This document shows, piece after piece, positions 30,710-41,870 of a stretch of DNA of 64,000 nucleotides. Numbering within the stretch: position 1 is the stretch's first letter; every line of letters starts with the position of its first letter. The stretch comes from Coix lacryma-jobi var. lacryma-jobi (lineage: Eukaryota > Streptophyta > Magnoliopsida > Poales > Poaceae). A program made the position numbers and the translations under genes. Below the pieces are notes generated by a model. The model was not told the origin of the DNA. It saw nothing but the letters and a program-made list of their open reading frames with translations, and ran no database searches. The stretch lies in NCBI GenBank assembly GCA_009763385.1, contig CM019828.1:26811751-26875750 (forward strand), given 5' to 3'.

Positions 30710-33700
30710 ATGGCAGCAAGGGGTGGACGCGGAAGAGGCCGTGGCCGTGGGCGCGGTGCTCCTATGGACCCGCCACCGCCACCGCCGCCAGTGACCATCG
30801 AGCAGTTGATGGCCACGCAGAATCAACTTATGCACGCCATGATGAACCGCCTGGATCAGGCGCCCGCTGCCGCACCTCAACCTCTTCAAGTCAGAGACCG
30901 TCGAGGAGAGTTCCTGAAGGGCCATCCACCTGTGTTCTCTCACGCCTCTGAACCACTGGAGGCGGATGACTGGCTCCGTGCAGTGGAGAAACAGCTGAAC
31001 ATTGCCCAGTGCACCGACTATGAGAAGGTGCTCTATGCCTCGGGGCAATTGCAGGGAGCTGCACAGGACTGGTGGGATGCGTTCATGTTCGGCCGTCCCC
31101 AAGATGCCCCGGTTGTTACGTGGCAGGAGTTCAAGGAGAACTTCCGATCCTATCACATCCCAGATGGTCTCGTGGAGCTGAAGCAAGAGGAGTTCCGCTC
31201 TCTGAAGCAAGGGTCCATGTCAGTGGCGCAGTACCGCGACAAGTTTGCTCAGCTATCGCGTTATGCCCCTCAGGATGTGGCCAATGACAAGGACAAACAG
31301 CGCCGTTTCTTGAATGGCCTTTATGATGGGTTGCAACTCCAGTTGATGTCCAACACCTACCCGAACTATCAGGCCCTGGTCAATAGGGCGATAGTTATTG
31401 ACAACAAGAGGAAGGAAATGGAAGCAAAGAAAAGAAGCTTCCAAGGCCAGTCATCGGGGAGCAACACTCGTCCCCGAATCAACCCACAGCAAGGTTACCC
31501 CCAGAGGAGTCAAGGCAACCAGTGGAACAGAGGACAGTACCCCCAGGGCAACCAGAACCAACAGCGCCTTCCACATCAGCAGCAGTCAGGTGGTCAGCGC
31601 TACCAGCAGCAGCCAGGAGGACAGAGGTTCCAACAGCAGAGCAGCCAAGCACCACGCCAGGGAGCACCCAACTCCACTCCCGTGAAGAATGCAGCTCAGC
31701 AGAACCCCAACGCCTGCTACCGTTGCGGGGAGCTAGGACACTACGCTCACCAGTGCCCCAAGAAGCAGAACCCCCAGGCCCCACAGAACCAGGCAGGAGC
31801 TCAGAGGCAGAATGCTCGCCCACCTCACACTGGACGGGTGAATCATGTAGCTGCCGAGAGTGCCCTGGATGCACCGGATGTTATGATGGGTACGTTCAGC
31901 ATCAACTCAATCCCAGCAACCATACTTTTTGATTCTGGTGCTTCGCATTCTTTCATTTCACAGTCGTTTGTTAGAATGCATGGTGTGCCTTTATGTGCAA
32001 TGAAAGAAACAATCATAGTAAACTCACCAGGGGGTAGTATGCCTGCAAGTTTTTGGAGCCCCACCTCTAGTGTCAACCTAAGGGGGGTAGACTTTAAAGT
32101 AAAGCCTATAGTGCTAAGAACGGCAGGTATAGATCTCATCTTGGGTATGGACTGGATGAAGCAACATGGGGCTGTCATTCAGTGTCAAGAAAGGTCAGTT
32201 GTTGTAACTACACCTAAGGGAGACAGAATCTGTGTGCAAGTGGTGTTAAAAGAGCAGCCAACTGCCACGGTCAACCAGATGGATGCGAGTGGTGCAGAGC
32301 AAGATCGGGTGGTGGACGAGTTCCCTGATGTCTTTCCTGATGATCTGCCAGGTATGCCACCTGATCGCGATGTTGAGTTCATTATTGAATTATTGCCTGG
32401 AACTGCACCAATATCTAAAAGACCTTATAGAATGGGGGTAAATGAATTAGAAGAACTTAAGAAACAGCTTAAGGAGTTGTTAGAGAAAGGGTATATACGT
32501 CCTAGTGCTTCCCCTTGGGGAGCACCAGTGATCTTTGTGGATAAGAAAGATGGTAGCCAGAGGATGTGTGTGGACTATAGGTCTTTAAATGAGGTTACCA
32601 TTAAAAACAAATACCCTCTACCCCGGATAGACGATCTATTTGACCAGCTTAGAGGAGCATGTGTGTTCTCTAAAATAGATCTCAGATCTGGGTATCACCA
32701 GTTGAAAATCCGGAACTCAGACATTCCTAAGACCGCCTTCACCACGCGGTATGGACTGTATGAGTATACAGTGATGTCTTTTGGTCTGACCAATGCCCCA
32801 GCCTACTTCATGTATCTGATGAATAAAGTGTTCATGGAATACCTGGATAAGTTTGTGGTGGTGTTCATAGATGACATTCTAGTGTTCTCTAGAACAGAAG
32901 AGGATCATGCTGAACATCTAAGGATGGTTTTGCAGAAGCTAAGAGAGCATCAGCTCTATGCCAAGAGGAGCAAGTGTGAATTTTGGCTGAAAGAAGTCTC
33001 TTTCCTAGGGCATGTTGTCTCTAACGGAGGTATATCCGTTGATCCTAGCAAGGTGCAAGATGTGTTGGATTGGAACCCGCCAACTAATGCCAGTGAAATC
33101 CGAAGTTTCCTGGGTTTGGCCGGGTATTATAGGAGGTTCATTGAAGGATTCTCCAAGCTCGCAAAGCCTATGACTGCCTTGTTGGAAAAGAATGCTAAAT
33201 TTGTGTGGTCTGATAAATGTCAAGCAAACTTTGAAGAGTTAAAGAGGAGATTAACCTCAGCACCAGTCCTAGTTCTGCCAGACTTGAACAAAAGCTTCTC
33301 CATCTATTGTGATGCATCTCGTCTGGGACTTGGATGTGTTCTAATGCAAGAAGGAAGAGTAGTTGCTTATGCATCTAGACAGCTGAGAAAACACGAGGTG
33401 AACTATCCAACTCATGATTTGGAGTTAGCAGCTGTGGTCCATGCTCTGAAAATATGGAGACATTACCTGGTTGGGCATAAGTGTGACGTGTATACGGATC
33501 ATAAAAGTCTGAAGTATATATTTACCCAGTCAGATCTGAACTTGAGGCAACGCCGTTGGCTAGAATTGATCAAAGACTATGATCTAGAGGTACATTATCA
33601 CCCAGGAAAGGCCAATGTCGTGGCCGATGCCTTGAGCAGAAAAACCTACGCAAACGGTCTGCTAGTGGAACGTATGTCAGCAGAGTTGAGAGCTGAAATG

Positions 33701-35185
33701 GCATACCTTAATCTATGTTTTGCCAACAATGTGGTGGAAATGTCAGTTGAACCTACCTTGGAGAAAGAAATCCGTGAGGGTCAGTTGAAAGATGAGAAGT
33801 TGAAAGAGATAGCAGAAAACATAGTGCTTGGAAAGGCACCAGGATTCCGGATGGATGATAATGGGACTCTTTGGTTTGGAAAGAGGATTTGTGTGCCCGA
33901 TGTGAAAGCTATCCGTGATGCCATTTTGCGGGATGCACATGAATCTGCCTACTCCATTCACCCCGGTAGCACCAAAATGTACTTGGATCTGAAAGAAAAA
34001 TACTGGTGGTATGGTATGAAACGAGATGTAGCAGAATATGTGGCTCTATGTGACACCTGTCAGAAGGTCAAAGCTGAACATCAAAGACCAGCAGGACTGT
34101 TACAGCCTATGCAGATACCCGAGTGGAAATGGGAAGAAGTGGGAATGGACTTTATTACTGGTTTACCTCGCACACAAAGAGGCTATGACTCTATATGGGT
34201 AATAGTCGACCGTCTCACTAAGGTCGCTCACTTCCTACCAGTTAAGACCACTTATTCTGGGGCAAGATTAGCAGAACTGTACATGGAGAGGATTGTGTCT
34301 CTGCATGGTGTTCCAAAGAAAATAGTGTCTGACAGAGGGACACAGTTCACCTCTCACTTTTGGCATCAGGTACATCAATCCTTGGGAACTGAGCTGACTT
34401 TCAGTTCTGCATATCACCCACAAACAGATGGGCAGACTGAAAGGATAAACCAGATCTTGGAGGACATGTTGAGAGCATGTGCCCTTCAGCATGGGACTAG
34501 TTGGGATAAAAGCCTGCCATATGCTGAATTCTCTTACAACAACAGTCACCAGAAGAGTCTGAAAATGGCTCCTTTCGAAGCTTTGTATGGACGGAAGTGT
34601 AGAACTCCCTTGTTCTGGAATCAGACAGGAGAAACTCAAGTGTTCGGACCGGATGTGCTTAGAAATGCTGAAGAACAAGTAAGAATGATCCGAGATAACC
34701 TAAGGATAGCTCAATCCCGGCAGAAGAGTTATGCAGATACTCGCAGGAGGGATTTAGTTTTCAAAGTGGGAGACTATGTGTATTTGAAAGTGTCACCCAT
34801 GAGAAGCGTAAGGAGGTTTAACATGAAAGGAAAGTTGGCACCCAGATACATAGGCCCTTTCCGGATCTTAGCCAGACGTGGAGAAGTGGCCTATCAGCTC
34901 GAGTTACCTGAAAAGTTGTCAGGTGTGCATGATGTGTTCCATGTTTCTCAGCTAAAGAAATGCCTGAGAGTGCTTGAAGAGCAAGTTCCCCTGGAAGAGA
35001 TCAAGATAGGAGAGGATCTCACTTACGAAGAGTACCCTGTCAAGATCTTAGAGACAGCAGAAAGAGTTACCAGGAGCCGAGTTATCAAGATGTGCAAGGT
35101 TCAGTGGAACCGATATACAGAAGAAGAAGCTACCTGGGAAAGAGAAGAAGATCTTCGGAAGTCTTATCCCCAGTTGTTTGAGTAA
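30710..35185 (+). CDS. Element B Gag-Pol polyprotein, 1491 residues, intact
   Basis: One open frame from ATG at 30710. Order: Arg/Gly-rich start; retrotransposon Gag domain about 60-215; Gln-rich linker; CCHC knuckle from C336 (CYRCGELGHYAHQC); retropepsin FDSGASHSFIS at 407-417; RT about 560-740 with FIDD at 719-722; RNase H with Asp868 in YCDAS and TDHKS; integrase zinc site H1077, H1084, C1114, C1117; integrase core D1147, D1208, E1244 (35 residues between the last two); GPY-type region; chromodomain about 1440-1485. All catalytic residues I can place are present. RNase H and RT before integrase define Ty3/gypsy, and the terminal chromodomain defines a chromovirus. Length is normal. It acts in virus-like particles and then in the nucleus. 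Confidence 0.95.
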   Translation: MAARGGRGRGRGRGRGAPMDPPPPPPPVTIEQLMATQNQLMHAMMNRLDQAPAAAPQPLQVRDRRGEFLKGHPPVFSHASEPLEADDWLRAVEKQLNIAQCTDYEKVLYASGQLQGAAQDWWDAFMFGRPQDAPVVTWQEFKENFRSYHIPDGLVELKQEEFRSLKQGSMSVAQYRDKFAQLSRYAPQDVANDKDKQRRFLNGLYDGLQLQLMSNTYPNYQALVNRAIVIDNKRKEMEAKKRSFQGQSSGSNTRPRINPQQGYPQRSQGNQWNRGQYPQGNQNQQRLPHQQQSGGQRYQQQPGGQRFQQQSSQAPRQGAPNSTPVKNAAQQNPNACYRCGELGHYAHQCPKKQNPQAPQNQAGAQRQNARPPHTGRVNHVAAESALDAPDVMMGTFSINSIPATILFDSGASHSFISQSFVRMHGVPLCAMKETIIVNSPGGSMPASFWSPTSSVNLRGVDFKVKPIVLRTAGIDLILGMDWMKQHGAVIQCQERSVVVTTPKGDRICVQVVLKEQPTATVNQMDASGAEQDRVVDEFPDVFPDDLPGMPPDRDVEFIIELLPGTAPISKRPYRMGVNELEELKKQLKELLEKGYIRPSASPWGAPVIFVDKKDGSQRMCVDYRSLNEVTIKNKYPLPRIDDLFDQLRGACVFSKIDLRSGYHQLKIRNSDIPKTAFTTRYGLYEYTVMSFGLTNAPAYFMYLMNKVFMEYLDKFVVVFIDDILVFSRTEEDHAEHLRMVLQKLREHQLYAKRSKCEFWLKEVSFLGHVVSNGGISVDPSKVQDVLDWNPPTNASEIRSFLGLAGYYRRFIEGFSKLAKPMTALLEKNAKFVWSDKCQANFEELKRRLTSAPVLVLPDLNKSFSIYCDASRLGLGCVLMQEGRVVAYASRQLRKHEVNYPTHDLELAAVVHALKIWRHYLVGHKCDVYTDHKSLKYIFTQSDLNLRQRRWLELIKDYDLEVHYHPGKANVVADALSRKTYANGLLVERMSAELRAEMAYLNLCFANNVVEMSVEPTLEKEIREGQLKDEKLKEIAENIVLGKAPGFRMDDNGTLWFGKRICVPDVKAIRDAILRDAHESAYSIHPGSTKMYLDLKEKYWWYGMKRDVAEYVALCDTCQKVKAEHQRPAGLLQPMQIPEWKWEEVGMDFITGLPRTQRGYDSIWVIVDRLTKVAHFLPVKTTYSGARLAELYMERIVSLHGVPKKIVSDRGTQFTSHFWHQVHQSLGTELTFSSAYHPQTDGQTERINQILEDMLRACALQHGTSWDKSLPYAEFSYNNSHQKSLKMAPFEALYGRKCRTPLFWNQTGETQVFGPDVLRNAEEQVRMIRDNLRIAQSRQKSYADTRRRDLVFKVGDYVYLKVSPMRSVRRFNMKGKLAPRYIGPFRILARRGEVAYQLELPEKLSGVHDVFHVSQLKKCLRVLEEQVPLEEIKIGEDLTYEEYPVKILETAERVTRSRVIKMCKVQWNRYTEEEATWEREEDLRKSYPQLFE

Positions 35186-35219
35186 GCTCCAGTCGAATCT
35201 CGAGGACGAGATTCATCTT

Positions 35220-35233
35220 AAGGGGGGTAGAGT
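35220..35233 (+). other. polypurine tract of element B
   Basis: AAGGGGGGTAGAGT directly precedes the 3' LTR. Element C has nearly the same tract. Confidence 0.8.
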
Positions 35234-38225
35234 TGTAACACCCTAAAATTTTCTCCAAAACAAAATAGGTGGAAAATGATTTAATTAGGTTTTTGTGAGC
35301 ATTTAACCTAGGGGTTAAATAATTTTTTGTTGAATTAAAAAAATAAAAGTGGCAACAAGTTTTTGCATTCATGCTGGTGCATTATATTTATTGAAGTGAC
35401 TGGGTTTTGTCAAAATTTAGTTTGAATTCAAACTCCTTTTGGAAATGTTTTGGAAAAGCCTTGAAATAAATTGAAAAGCTCTTTTTTTTTCTCCCTCCTT
35501 CCCTCCCTCGTTTCGGCCCAGGCGGCCTGGCGGCCCAACCGCCGGCGCGCCCCTCCTTTTCCCTTTCTCCCGCGCGCTGGGCCTCCCTCCCTTCTTCTCT
35601 TCGCTGCGCGGCCCGTGGGCCGGCCTGCTCGCGCCGCGCCGCGCGAACCGCCGCGCACTCCCTTCCCTCTCTCTCTGGCAAGCCGACCCCTCCTGTCAGC
35701 GTCGTCCCTCTCCCCATTGCGCGCCGTCCGAGCTCGAGCGAGCGAGCAACCGTCGCGCCCGCGTCTTCCGCGCGTCGTGCGGCGCCGCTCCCACGACCTC
35801 GCGCTCGCCCTCGTGTATTTAGCGGATGCGCCGCACCCCGCTCCTTCTTTTCCCTCTTCCACTCCCGCAGCGCCGCGCAGAGCCACTCCGGAGTCCCTCC
35901 GCGCCATTGCCGCCGCCCGCCGCCGTCGTCCCGGCGTTTCGGTGCTTCTCCGGCTAATTGCTCCTACCTCCAAGCCCCGCCGCATCACGGTGAAGCTGCC
36001 GAACCTTCTTCCTCTTTCATTGTGCTCGATTTTGCCCTAACCGCCGGCCGTCTTCTCGCAGCGGGATCTCGCCGAACGCCGACCGCCGTTCGCCGCGGAC
36101 CGCCGCCTCCGAGCCACCTCCTCCGTTCGGTTCACCGTGGTAAGAAACCCCCTTGCACTCCGCTACCCCTCCGACCGCTTGGTTTGGCCTGTGATGGACC
36201 CTATGCCCGAACCCGCGAGCTCCGTGGCTTCGGCCATGGCGGAGCCGCGCACGACGTCGCGGAGCGCCGTGACGCCGCGGCCAGTGCGCGCCGTCAGCCG
36301 CCCGCGCGCGCACCCGCCCCTGGATTTAATCCGAGCCGCCCATCTCCGATCCGGCGGCCGAGGATCACCCGTACCCCTTCGGTGGCATCTTTGCTAAAGA
36401 GCCCCTGGAGAAGTCGGGAATCAACCCGCGCTCCAGCGGGCACTGTTCGCTGAGTCTTTGAAAACTTCCGTCTAGGCCCCTGTGTTTTGGTCAAATTGAG
36501 GCGCAGTCCAGTTGACTGCGGTATTGGTTTAAAATTCAATTTAAATTTCGGTTTAAATCCAAATGCAATTCAAACTATTTACAGAAATGCCACTACTTTG
36601 TTTTGCTTATAAAATCCACGTTTTAGCTCCGTTTTGATCCATTCAAATTGCGTTAGCTTCGTAATTTAGTGCTCTATCGGTTTATGTCCCTGTTGGTCTG
36701 TTTTGGACAGTTTAGCTTTAGGGTCCAAGTTAATCTTGTTTAGGGCTTTATATATACCGTTTCGGCCGTATCTTTCACACTGTAACTCCGTTTTCGATGA
36801 ACCAAAGCTTGTTGTGATCGTAGAGATGCGTACTTCAGTTTTATCAAAGTTTTATTTCAGTTTAATACTGTTTGGTGTATTGTTCTAATAATAGCTCTGT
36901 TTGCATCGTGTGTGGTTGCACCTGGAATGCGTGGTGGTGTTGTGACCGAGTAGACGGTGAGTCGGTGTGGTACGACCAGGACCCCTCGTTCAGTGATCAG
37001 CAGGAGGATCAACTTTTCGACAACCAAGGCAAGTTAGCATGGGATCTCCTTGTTTACCTATACACTTTACTTTAATCACTCATTCATGCATGTGTCCAAT
37101 TTGAGCAACCTTAGAAAACCCACTTAGCTTTTTGATCTGTGATGTTCTTGTTCCCGTGGAATATATGCATGTGGGTAGTTTTGCTAGTGCTAACTGTCTT
37201 ATAATTGATCCAGTCCAATGATGAATTTGTTTCTCATGATGAAATGTTGTTAATCGGTTAATAAAACTTGCTGTTAGCAAAAGCTGGGATTGACAGTGCT
37301 ACCATGAGTGCTACATGGCTCTGGTTTTAGCTCAGTAAACTGGACCTTGGCTATTTTGGCAGCGGTGACCCGAAAGGGCGCAAAAGGGGCTTGCCACTTT
37401 GGGTGTAGGGCTGCTCCTGTTTCTATGTGTATAGCTGCGATGGCCTTGTGCCATAGAAAAGGGGGGTTGCTACATCTGCCTGCCAAGGAAACCTAGCGGC
37501 CCTGACCAGTTAGACAAACCAGCGAAAGGCTTCATAGTGTGCCCTGCCGATCTACCTCGGAAGTGGATCAAGAGGTTGGCCGCCTCGGGCACAAGGGTAA
37601 CACGGCTTGTGGGTAAAGATGCACCACCTCTGCAGAGTGTAAAACTGTTATAACAGCCGTGCTCACGGTCACGAGCGGCCCGGAAAACTAGCGGAACTAT
37701 GAAACTTAACAGTCGTTACTTTATGTTGTTGGTACATGTTGATGTCATATCTTACCTTTGTTGGACAAATGGATCATGGGTTAAGGGTTAAGCACAATAT
37801 TCGTTTACCTTAATGTTAAAACTTTGCCAACTTAAAAGCCAACTGCAGTCAGACAGTGTCAGCCTTTTTGAGCCTCATGAACCCTATGTTAGCTTGCTAA
37901 GTACGTGGAGTACTTACGCTTGTTGTTTATCTTCTTTTTGGGCAAAATCCCGGATGGGTAACAGATGAAGGTGCAGATGGCGACTTTCCTGAAGACTTCT
38001 AGGCTAGCTGCTCCCCCAGTCGACGTTTCCCTGTGGCGTAGTTTGTGTACAAGTTCAGTGATCTGTGTTTCAGTATGTTGTAAGACTCTGTTTTAAATAC
38101 TATCGCGATGTAATAAACACTGTGATGATGCCACTCTTGTAATTTGTCTACTTATGTGTGTGATTGTTTCCTGGGCACACATGAGTATTCCGCCTCAGTT
38201 TTATCCTTAAAATTGGGGTGTGACA
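35234..38225 (+). repeat. 3' LTR of element B
   Basis: 2992 bp, same TGTAACACCC start and GTGTGACA end. Differences seen from the 5' LTR are one A fewer in an A-run, a missing CT dinucleotide and one T more in a T-run. Confidence 0.93.
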
Positions 38226-38443
38226 CACTTGATCTCTACCTTGTCTTTATGAGCAGGACACACTCTTGAGCAAACATGGAGAAGTTTATCACTCCCAAAT
38301 CTACAGAGAGAAGGTCCTAGATCTACAAGAACATGCACACTGAGCAAGATGCTGCCAGCTTCCACAATTAACGCTTCACTTCAAACTCCCGGGAAAACGA
38401 AGAACATGAGTGACACCATATCAAGAGGCATAAACAAGAAGGA

Positions 38444-38761
38444 ATGATGGAAGACGTCGTAGTAAGAATTAGAGGTCATGAAGTCCCCACAGACTTCTTG
38501 ATCCTCGACATGGGAGAAGACAATGATGTCCACCTCATCCTAAAAAGACCATTCCTCTACACTACAAGTGCAATCATCTACAAGAGGGAATCCATTTTCA
38601 CTTTCCTGGAGAAAAGGCACGATGCAACTTCATCAACTACATACCCAATGAAGCACCCAAGAAGAACAGAAGTGAAAGACGCCGCTCTCAACACCAAGGA
38701 AGACAAACTATCAAGAATAGAGAGGCCAATCATGATGAAGAAGCTATCGCCACTGTCCTAG
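38444..38761 (+). pseudogene. Athila/Tat-type protease relic, second copy
   Basis: 105-residue frame with the pattern VRIRGHEVPTDFLILDMG then DVHLILKRPFLYTTSAIIY. In the family this reads P-x-D-F-x-x-L-D-M and LILGRPFLATA, the C-terminal half of the retropepsin; the Gly of LILGR is Lys here. The catalytic Asp part would lie upstream and is not recognised. Degenerate. Confidence 0.6.
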
Positions 38762-39779
38762 AAAAGAAAGAACAAGAGAAACCTCAAGACGGTGAACCAC
38801 AGGAAGTGAAGACTCAGACCAAGAAAGTATGAAAGAAAAAGTCTGCACCTAAGAGGTATAATCAATAACAACTTTCCAAACGTCTGACATACCTTGGGAG
38901 GTCTGAACCAAGGGAAGGTCCGGTTCGTCGGACCTAAATATCCGAACCTTCGCCAAAAGGTAAAAACCGGTAGTTATCCTCATATTTACTTTTCTGCATA
39001 TTTCTCATATTTAATTGTTAGTCATTTATTGCATCATCATATTCAATTCACAAATATTTTAATTTCTGCATTGCATTAGAAAAGAAAATAAAAATATTGT
39101 TACACTTCAAACTAAAAAGCCCCATGTGAATAATCCTATGGTGTGTAAAACCCGCAAGGATGTTCACCGTGGTGGCATAAAAATAATAAAAATAAATATG
39201 CATGCATTCATCCTGTTGCATTTTCTCTTGCATCATAAAAATATAAAAATACAAAAATATTGAGAAAGAGATCTTACTGAAATTCTAGACAGCTAAGGCT
39301 TGAGCAGCCAACCGCTAATGCTTAATATGTTCCACAAGTTTTGTTGTCTATTTGAGTTTCACAGGATTTGAAAGGCCAAGAAAAGCTAACAAGCAAGTGA
39401 ATGTTCCATCCACTATTGGAGCACTGTCTCAACAAACATCAATATCAATCAAAGCTCTAATAGAGGAAGAACATATCCACTGTCAGTCTGCTACATTACA
39501 AGATCGAACGACTACGTCAACATTCAGCTTGGGGGAAGGCACCCCATGTATCCACGTAAGTATCTTTATCCTCTTAAGTTTTTCATAAACAAATTTAAAA
39601 CACCAAAAATATGTGAGCATATGAAGGCTCACCCTTAAAAAGAAAAAAAATATATATGTGGGCACACCATTAATTAAAAAAGAGACAAAAATATATGGGC
39701 ACATGAAGGCTCAACGCTATTAAGAAAACTAGCTTGGGGGAGACGCACCCCCGTTATCTTCACGATTCAGGTATGTCTT

Positions 39780-39811
39780 TATTATTATTACTACTACTAC
39801 TATTATTATTA
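39780..39811 (+). repeat. ATT/ACT trinucleotide microsatellite
   Basis: About ten trinucleotides: ATT, then ACT, then ATT again. Confidence 0.75.
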
Positions 39812-40354
39812 GCTTTTATATTATATCTTAAAGTGTGTTAGATTAAATAAATAAAATAGTGTGTTTTAAGAAGTTAAAAATAAAAGAAGAACTCTCTCTC
39901 TGATCTTTTACATGGAAATGATGAATAGTTGCTCTATCTAATTTCTTTCAAGTACCTAGCCTTCAAAGCATTAGTTCTCCTGATTAATAATGATGCTTAA
40001 AAGTGAAATTAAATACATGGATGGCAAATACTTAATCTAAGGTCTAGGTAATTGGGATATAACATGTGATGATCTGAGCTGCTATTATCTTGTTCTAAAC
40101 CACACTAAAGTTCCGGAGATTTCTAAATATGAATATGACTAATAATTGCATTGAGTTAAATTAAGCTTTGTGACCCTGTGAGATGTTATCTTGCCATTGA
40201 ATTGAGATCACTTACACATTTCATCCATCTTTCGCATAAATGCTCATAATTATCTGTTGCTACCCTCTCAGAAGTTTGTTGGAAGCATGTAGCTATTAAA
40301 AAAAAGAGAAAGAAAAAAAAAGAGAGAGAAAAGAAAAGAAAAACAAAAGAGATT

Positions 40355-40460
40355 CGAGAAAATAAAAAGGGACAAGTGTCCGAAACCTCGAAAAGATAGA
40401 TCCCGAGGAAATAAAAAGGGACAAGTGTCCGGAACCTCGAAAGAAAAAAGAAAAAAAAAT
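40355..40460 (+). repeat. two tandem copies of a 51-bp purine-rich unit
   Basis: The phrase AAATAAAAAGGGACAAGTGT, followed by CCG and AACCTCGAAA, occurs at about 40358 and 40409. Each copy contains the palindrome GGACAAGTGTCC. The neighbouring sequence is almost pure A/G. Confidence 0.65.
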
Positions 40461-40910
40461 GTTAGAGAAAAAAATGGCCACGTGCCCGACAGTAGAATTA
40501 GCCTGATAGCCATATGTCTCTGATAGACAGAAGAGAGTGAATATATTCAAAAGAGCATCCGACTCCATTTTCTATACACATGCACTTCTTGATTCAATGG
40601 TTGGTTGACTTTATCTTTTGGTCCATTGTTTAATTTGACAACATATGTATTAATGCTTTTGAAAATTAATTAAAACTCCAGGATAAAAGTGAACTGAAAG
40701 AACTAGAGACATAGTGCTTGATTTGATCGTTCAATCTCTCAATTATTTAAGATTTAAGGTAAGAGTAATAAGCCCCATGAAAAATAACATGATACGTTTC
40801 AGAGAATTTTTGTTTAACGGCAGGTATACTTGTTGGAAGTGAAGATATTGTAGCAACTCCTGATCCATTGTTAATTTTTGGTTTTGCTAAGGGACTAGCA
40901 AAAGGTAAGC

Positions 40911-40920
40911 TTGGGGGAAT
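40911..40920 (+). other. polypurine tract of element A
   Basis: TTGGGGGAAT directly before the 3' LTR start TGTTGACACT. Confidence 0.75.
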
Positions 40921-40985
40921 TGTTGACACTGGTTATCTATCAAAATTAAAGGATAAATAAATATGAAAAGGGCATGAATTCAATC
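40921..40985 (+). repeat. 3' LTR of element A, first 65 bp
   Basis: Identical in position to 21570-21634 of the 5' LTR; interrupted after CAATC by element C. Confidence 0.92.
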
Positions 40986-41496
40986 TGTCACACCCTAAAA
41001 TTTGTGTTTCTTAAATTAGAGTTAAAATGGTTTATTTATGAATTTTTGTGCTCATAAAATATAGGGAAATAAAAATTTTCTCTATATTAAAATTTATCCT
41101 AGGGTTTAGAAACATGTTTGAGCATTCATGTTGGAGCATTTGAGTTTTTGTGATGTGTGGTTTCGGCTAAAATCCAAATTGAATTCAAAATAGTTTGGGA
41201 ACATTTTGAAAATGAATTTCTCGAAAAGGGTTTTGTTTGATTTTCAAAAGTTCAAAATATTTCAAACTGGTTTTGAATTTGTTTTGAGAAAGGTTTGGAA
41301 ATAAAAGAAAAAGATAAAACCTTTCTTTCCTTTCTCCCCTTGGCAATCGGCCCGAAGGCCCAGCCTCTCCCCGCCGGCCTGCTCTCCCCTCTTCACCCTT
41401 TCGCCCGCGTGGGCCGCCGCCCGGCCCAACGCCTGCGCGCAGCGCTGCTCCGCCGGCCCAGCCGCCCTGCGCAGCGCCGCAGCCCCGCGCCGAGCC

Positions 41497-41668
41497 GAGG
41501 GTTCAGCCTCGGCGCTGCGTTCGCGTTCGCGTAGCCTTTCCGTCTCGCCCGAGGGTTCAGCCTCGGCGCTGCGTTCGCGTTCGCGTAGCCTTTCCGTCTC
41601 GCCCGAGGGTCCAGCCTCGGCGCTGCACTCGCGTGCGCGTAGCCGTTCCGTCTCGCCCGAGGGTCGCC
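41497..41668 (+). repeat. 54-bp tandem repeat, three copies plus start of a fourth
   Basis: Units begin GAGGGTTCAGCCTCGGCGCT (or the GAGGGTCCAG variant) at 41497, 41551 and 41605; a fourth starts at 41659. Same array in the 3' LTR from 48834. Each unit opens with the palindrome-like CCGAGGG...CCTCGG. Confidence 0.85.
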
Positions 41669-41861
41669 GCTCCCGCGCCTCGGCCCAGCTTGGCACCCGC
41701 GCGCAGCGCGCCGCCGCTCCTCCCGTCGCTGACTGCGCACCCCCGCCTGTCAGTGTCCCACCTTCCCCTCCCTGCTCGTGTTCATGGCGGACACCCGAAA
41801 CCGAGCCCGACTCCAATCCTGGCACGTGACCTCGCTTGCCTAATCAACCAAGCCAACCCCC

Positions 41862-41870
41862 TTATAAGAT
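41862..41870 (+). promoter_or_regulatory. possible TATA box of the element C LTR
   Basis: CCCTTATAAGATTCC, a TATAAG core downstream of the GC-rich repeats and upstream of a pyrimidine-rich stretch. The same sequence is in the 3' LTR near 49200. Confidence 0.5.

Larger units (their letters stand above)
25818..38225 (+). mobile_element. Element B: intact Ty3/gypsy chromovirus (Tekay/Del-like)
   Basis: 12.4 kb with LTRs of 2994 and 2992 bp that differ, by eye, only by three small indels. A 5-bp target duplication CACTT is present at 25813-25817 and 38226-38230. Primer site for initiator tRNA-Met, an upstream ORF, an uninterrupted Gag-Pol with a C-terminal chromodomain and a polypurine tract are all present. 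It is inserted in the internal region of element A. The structure says it is potentially autonomous and very recent. Confidence 0.95.
38231..40910 (+). other. element A internal region, right part
   Basis: About 2.7 kb after element B. It holds the second protease relic (38444-38761), a small hairpin AGGTCCGGTTCGTCGGACCT (about 38917-38936), three polypurine-like AGCTTGGGGGA motifs (about 39526, 39731, 40907), an ATT/ACT microsatellite (39780-39811) and a purine-rich tandem repeat (40355-40460). No RT or integrase recognised. Confidence 0.55.

Noticed and set aside
31479..31932. 136-residue plus- and 131-residue minus-strand frames
   Set aside because: Shadows of the Gln-rich and CCHC part of element B Gag-Pol.
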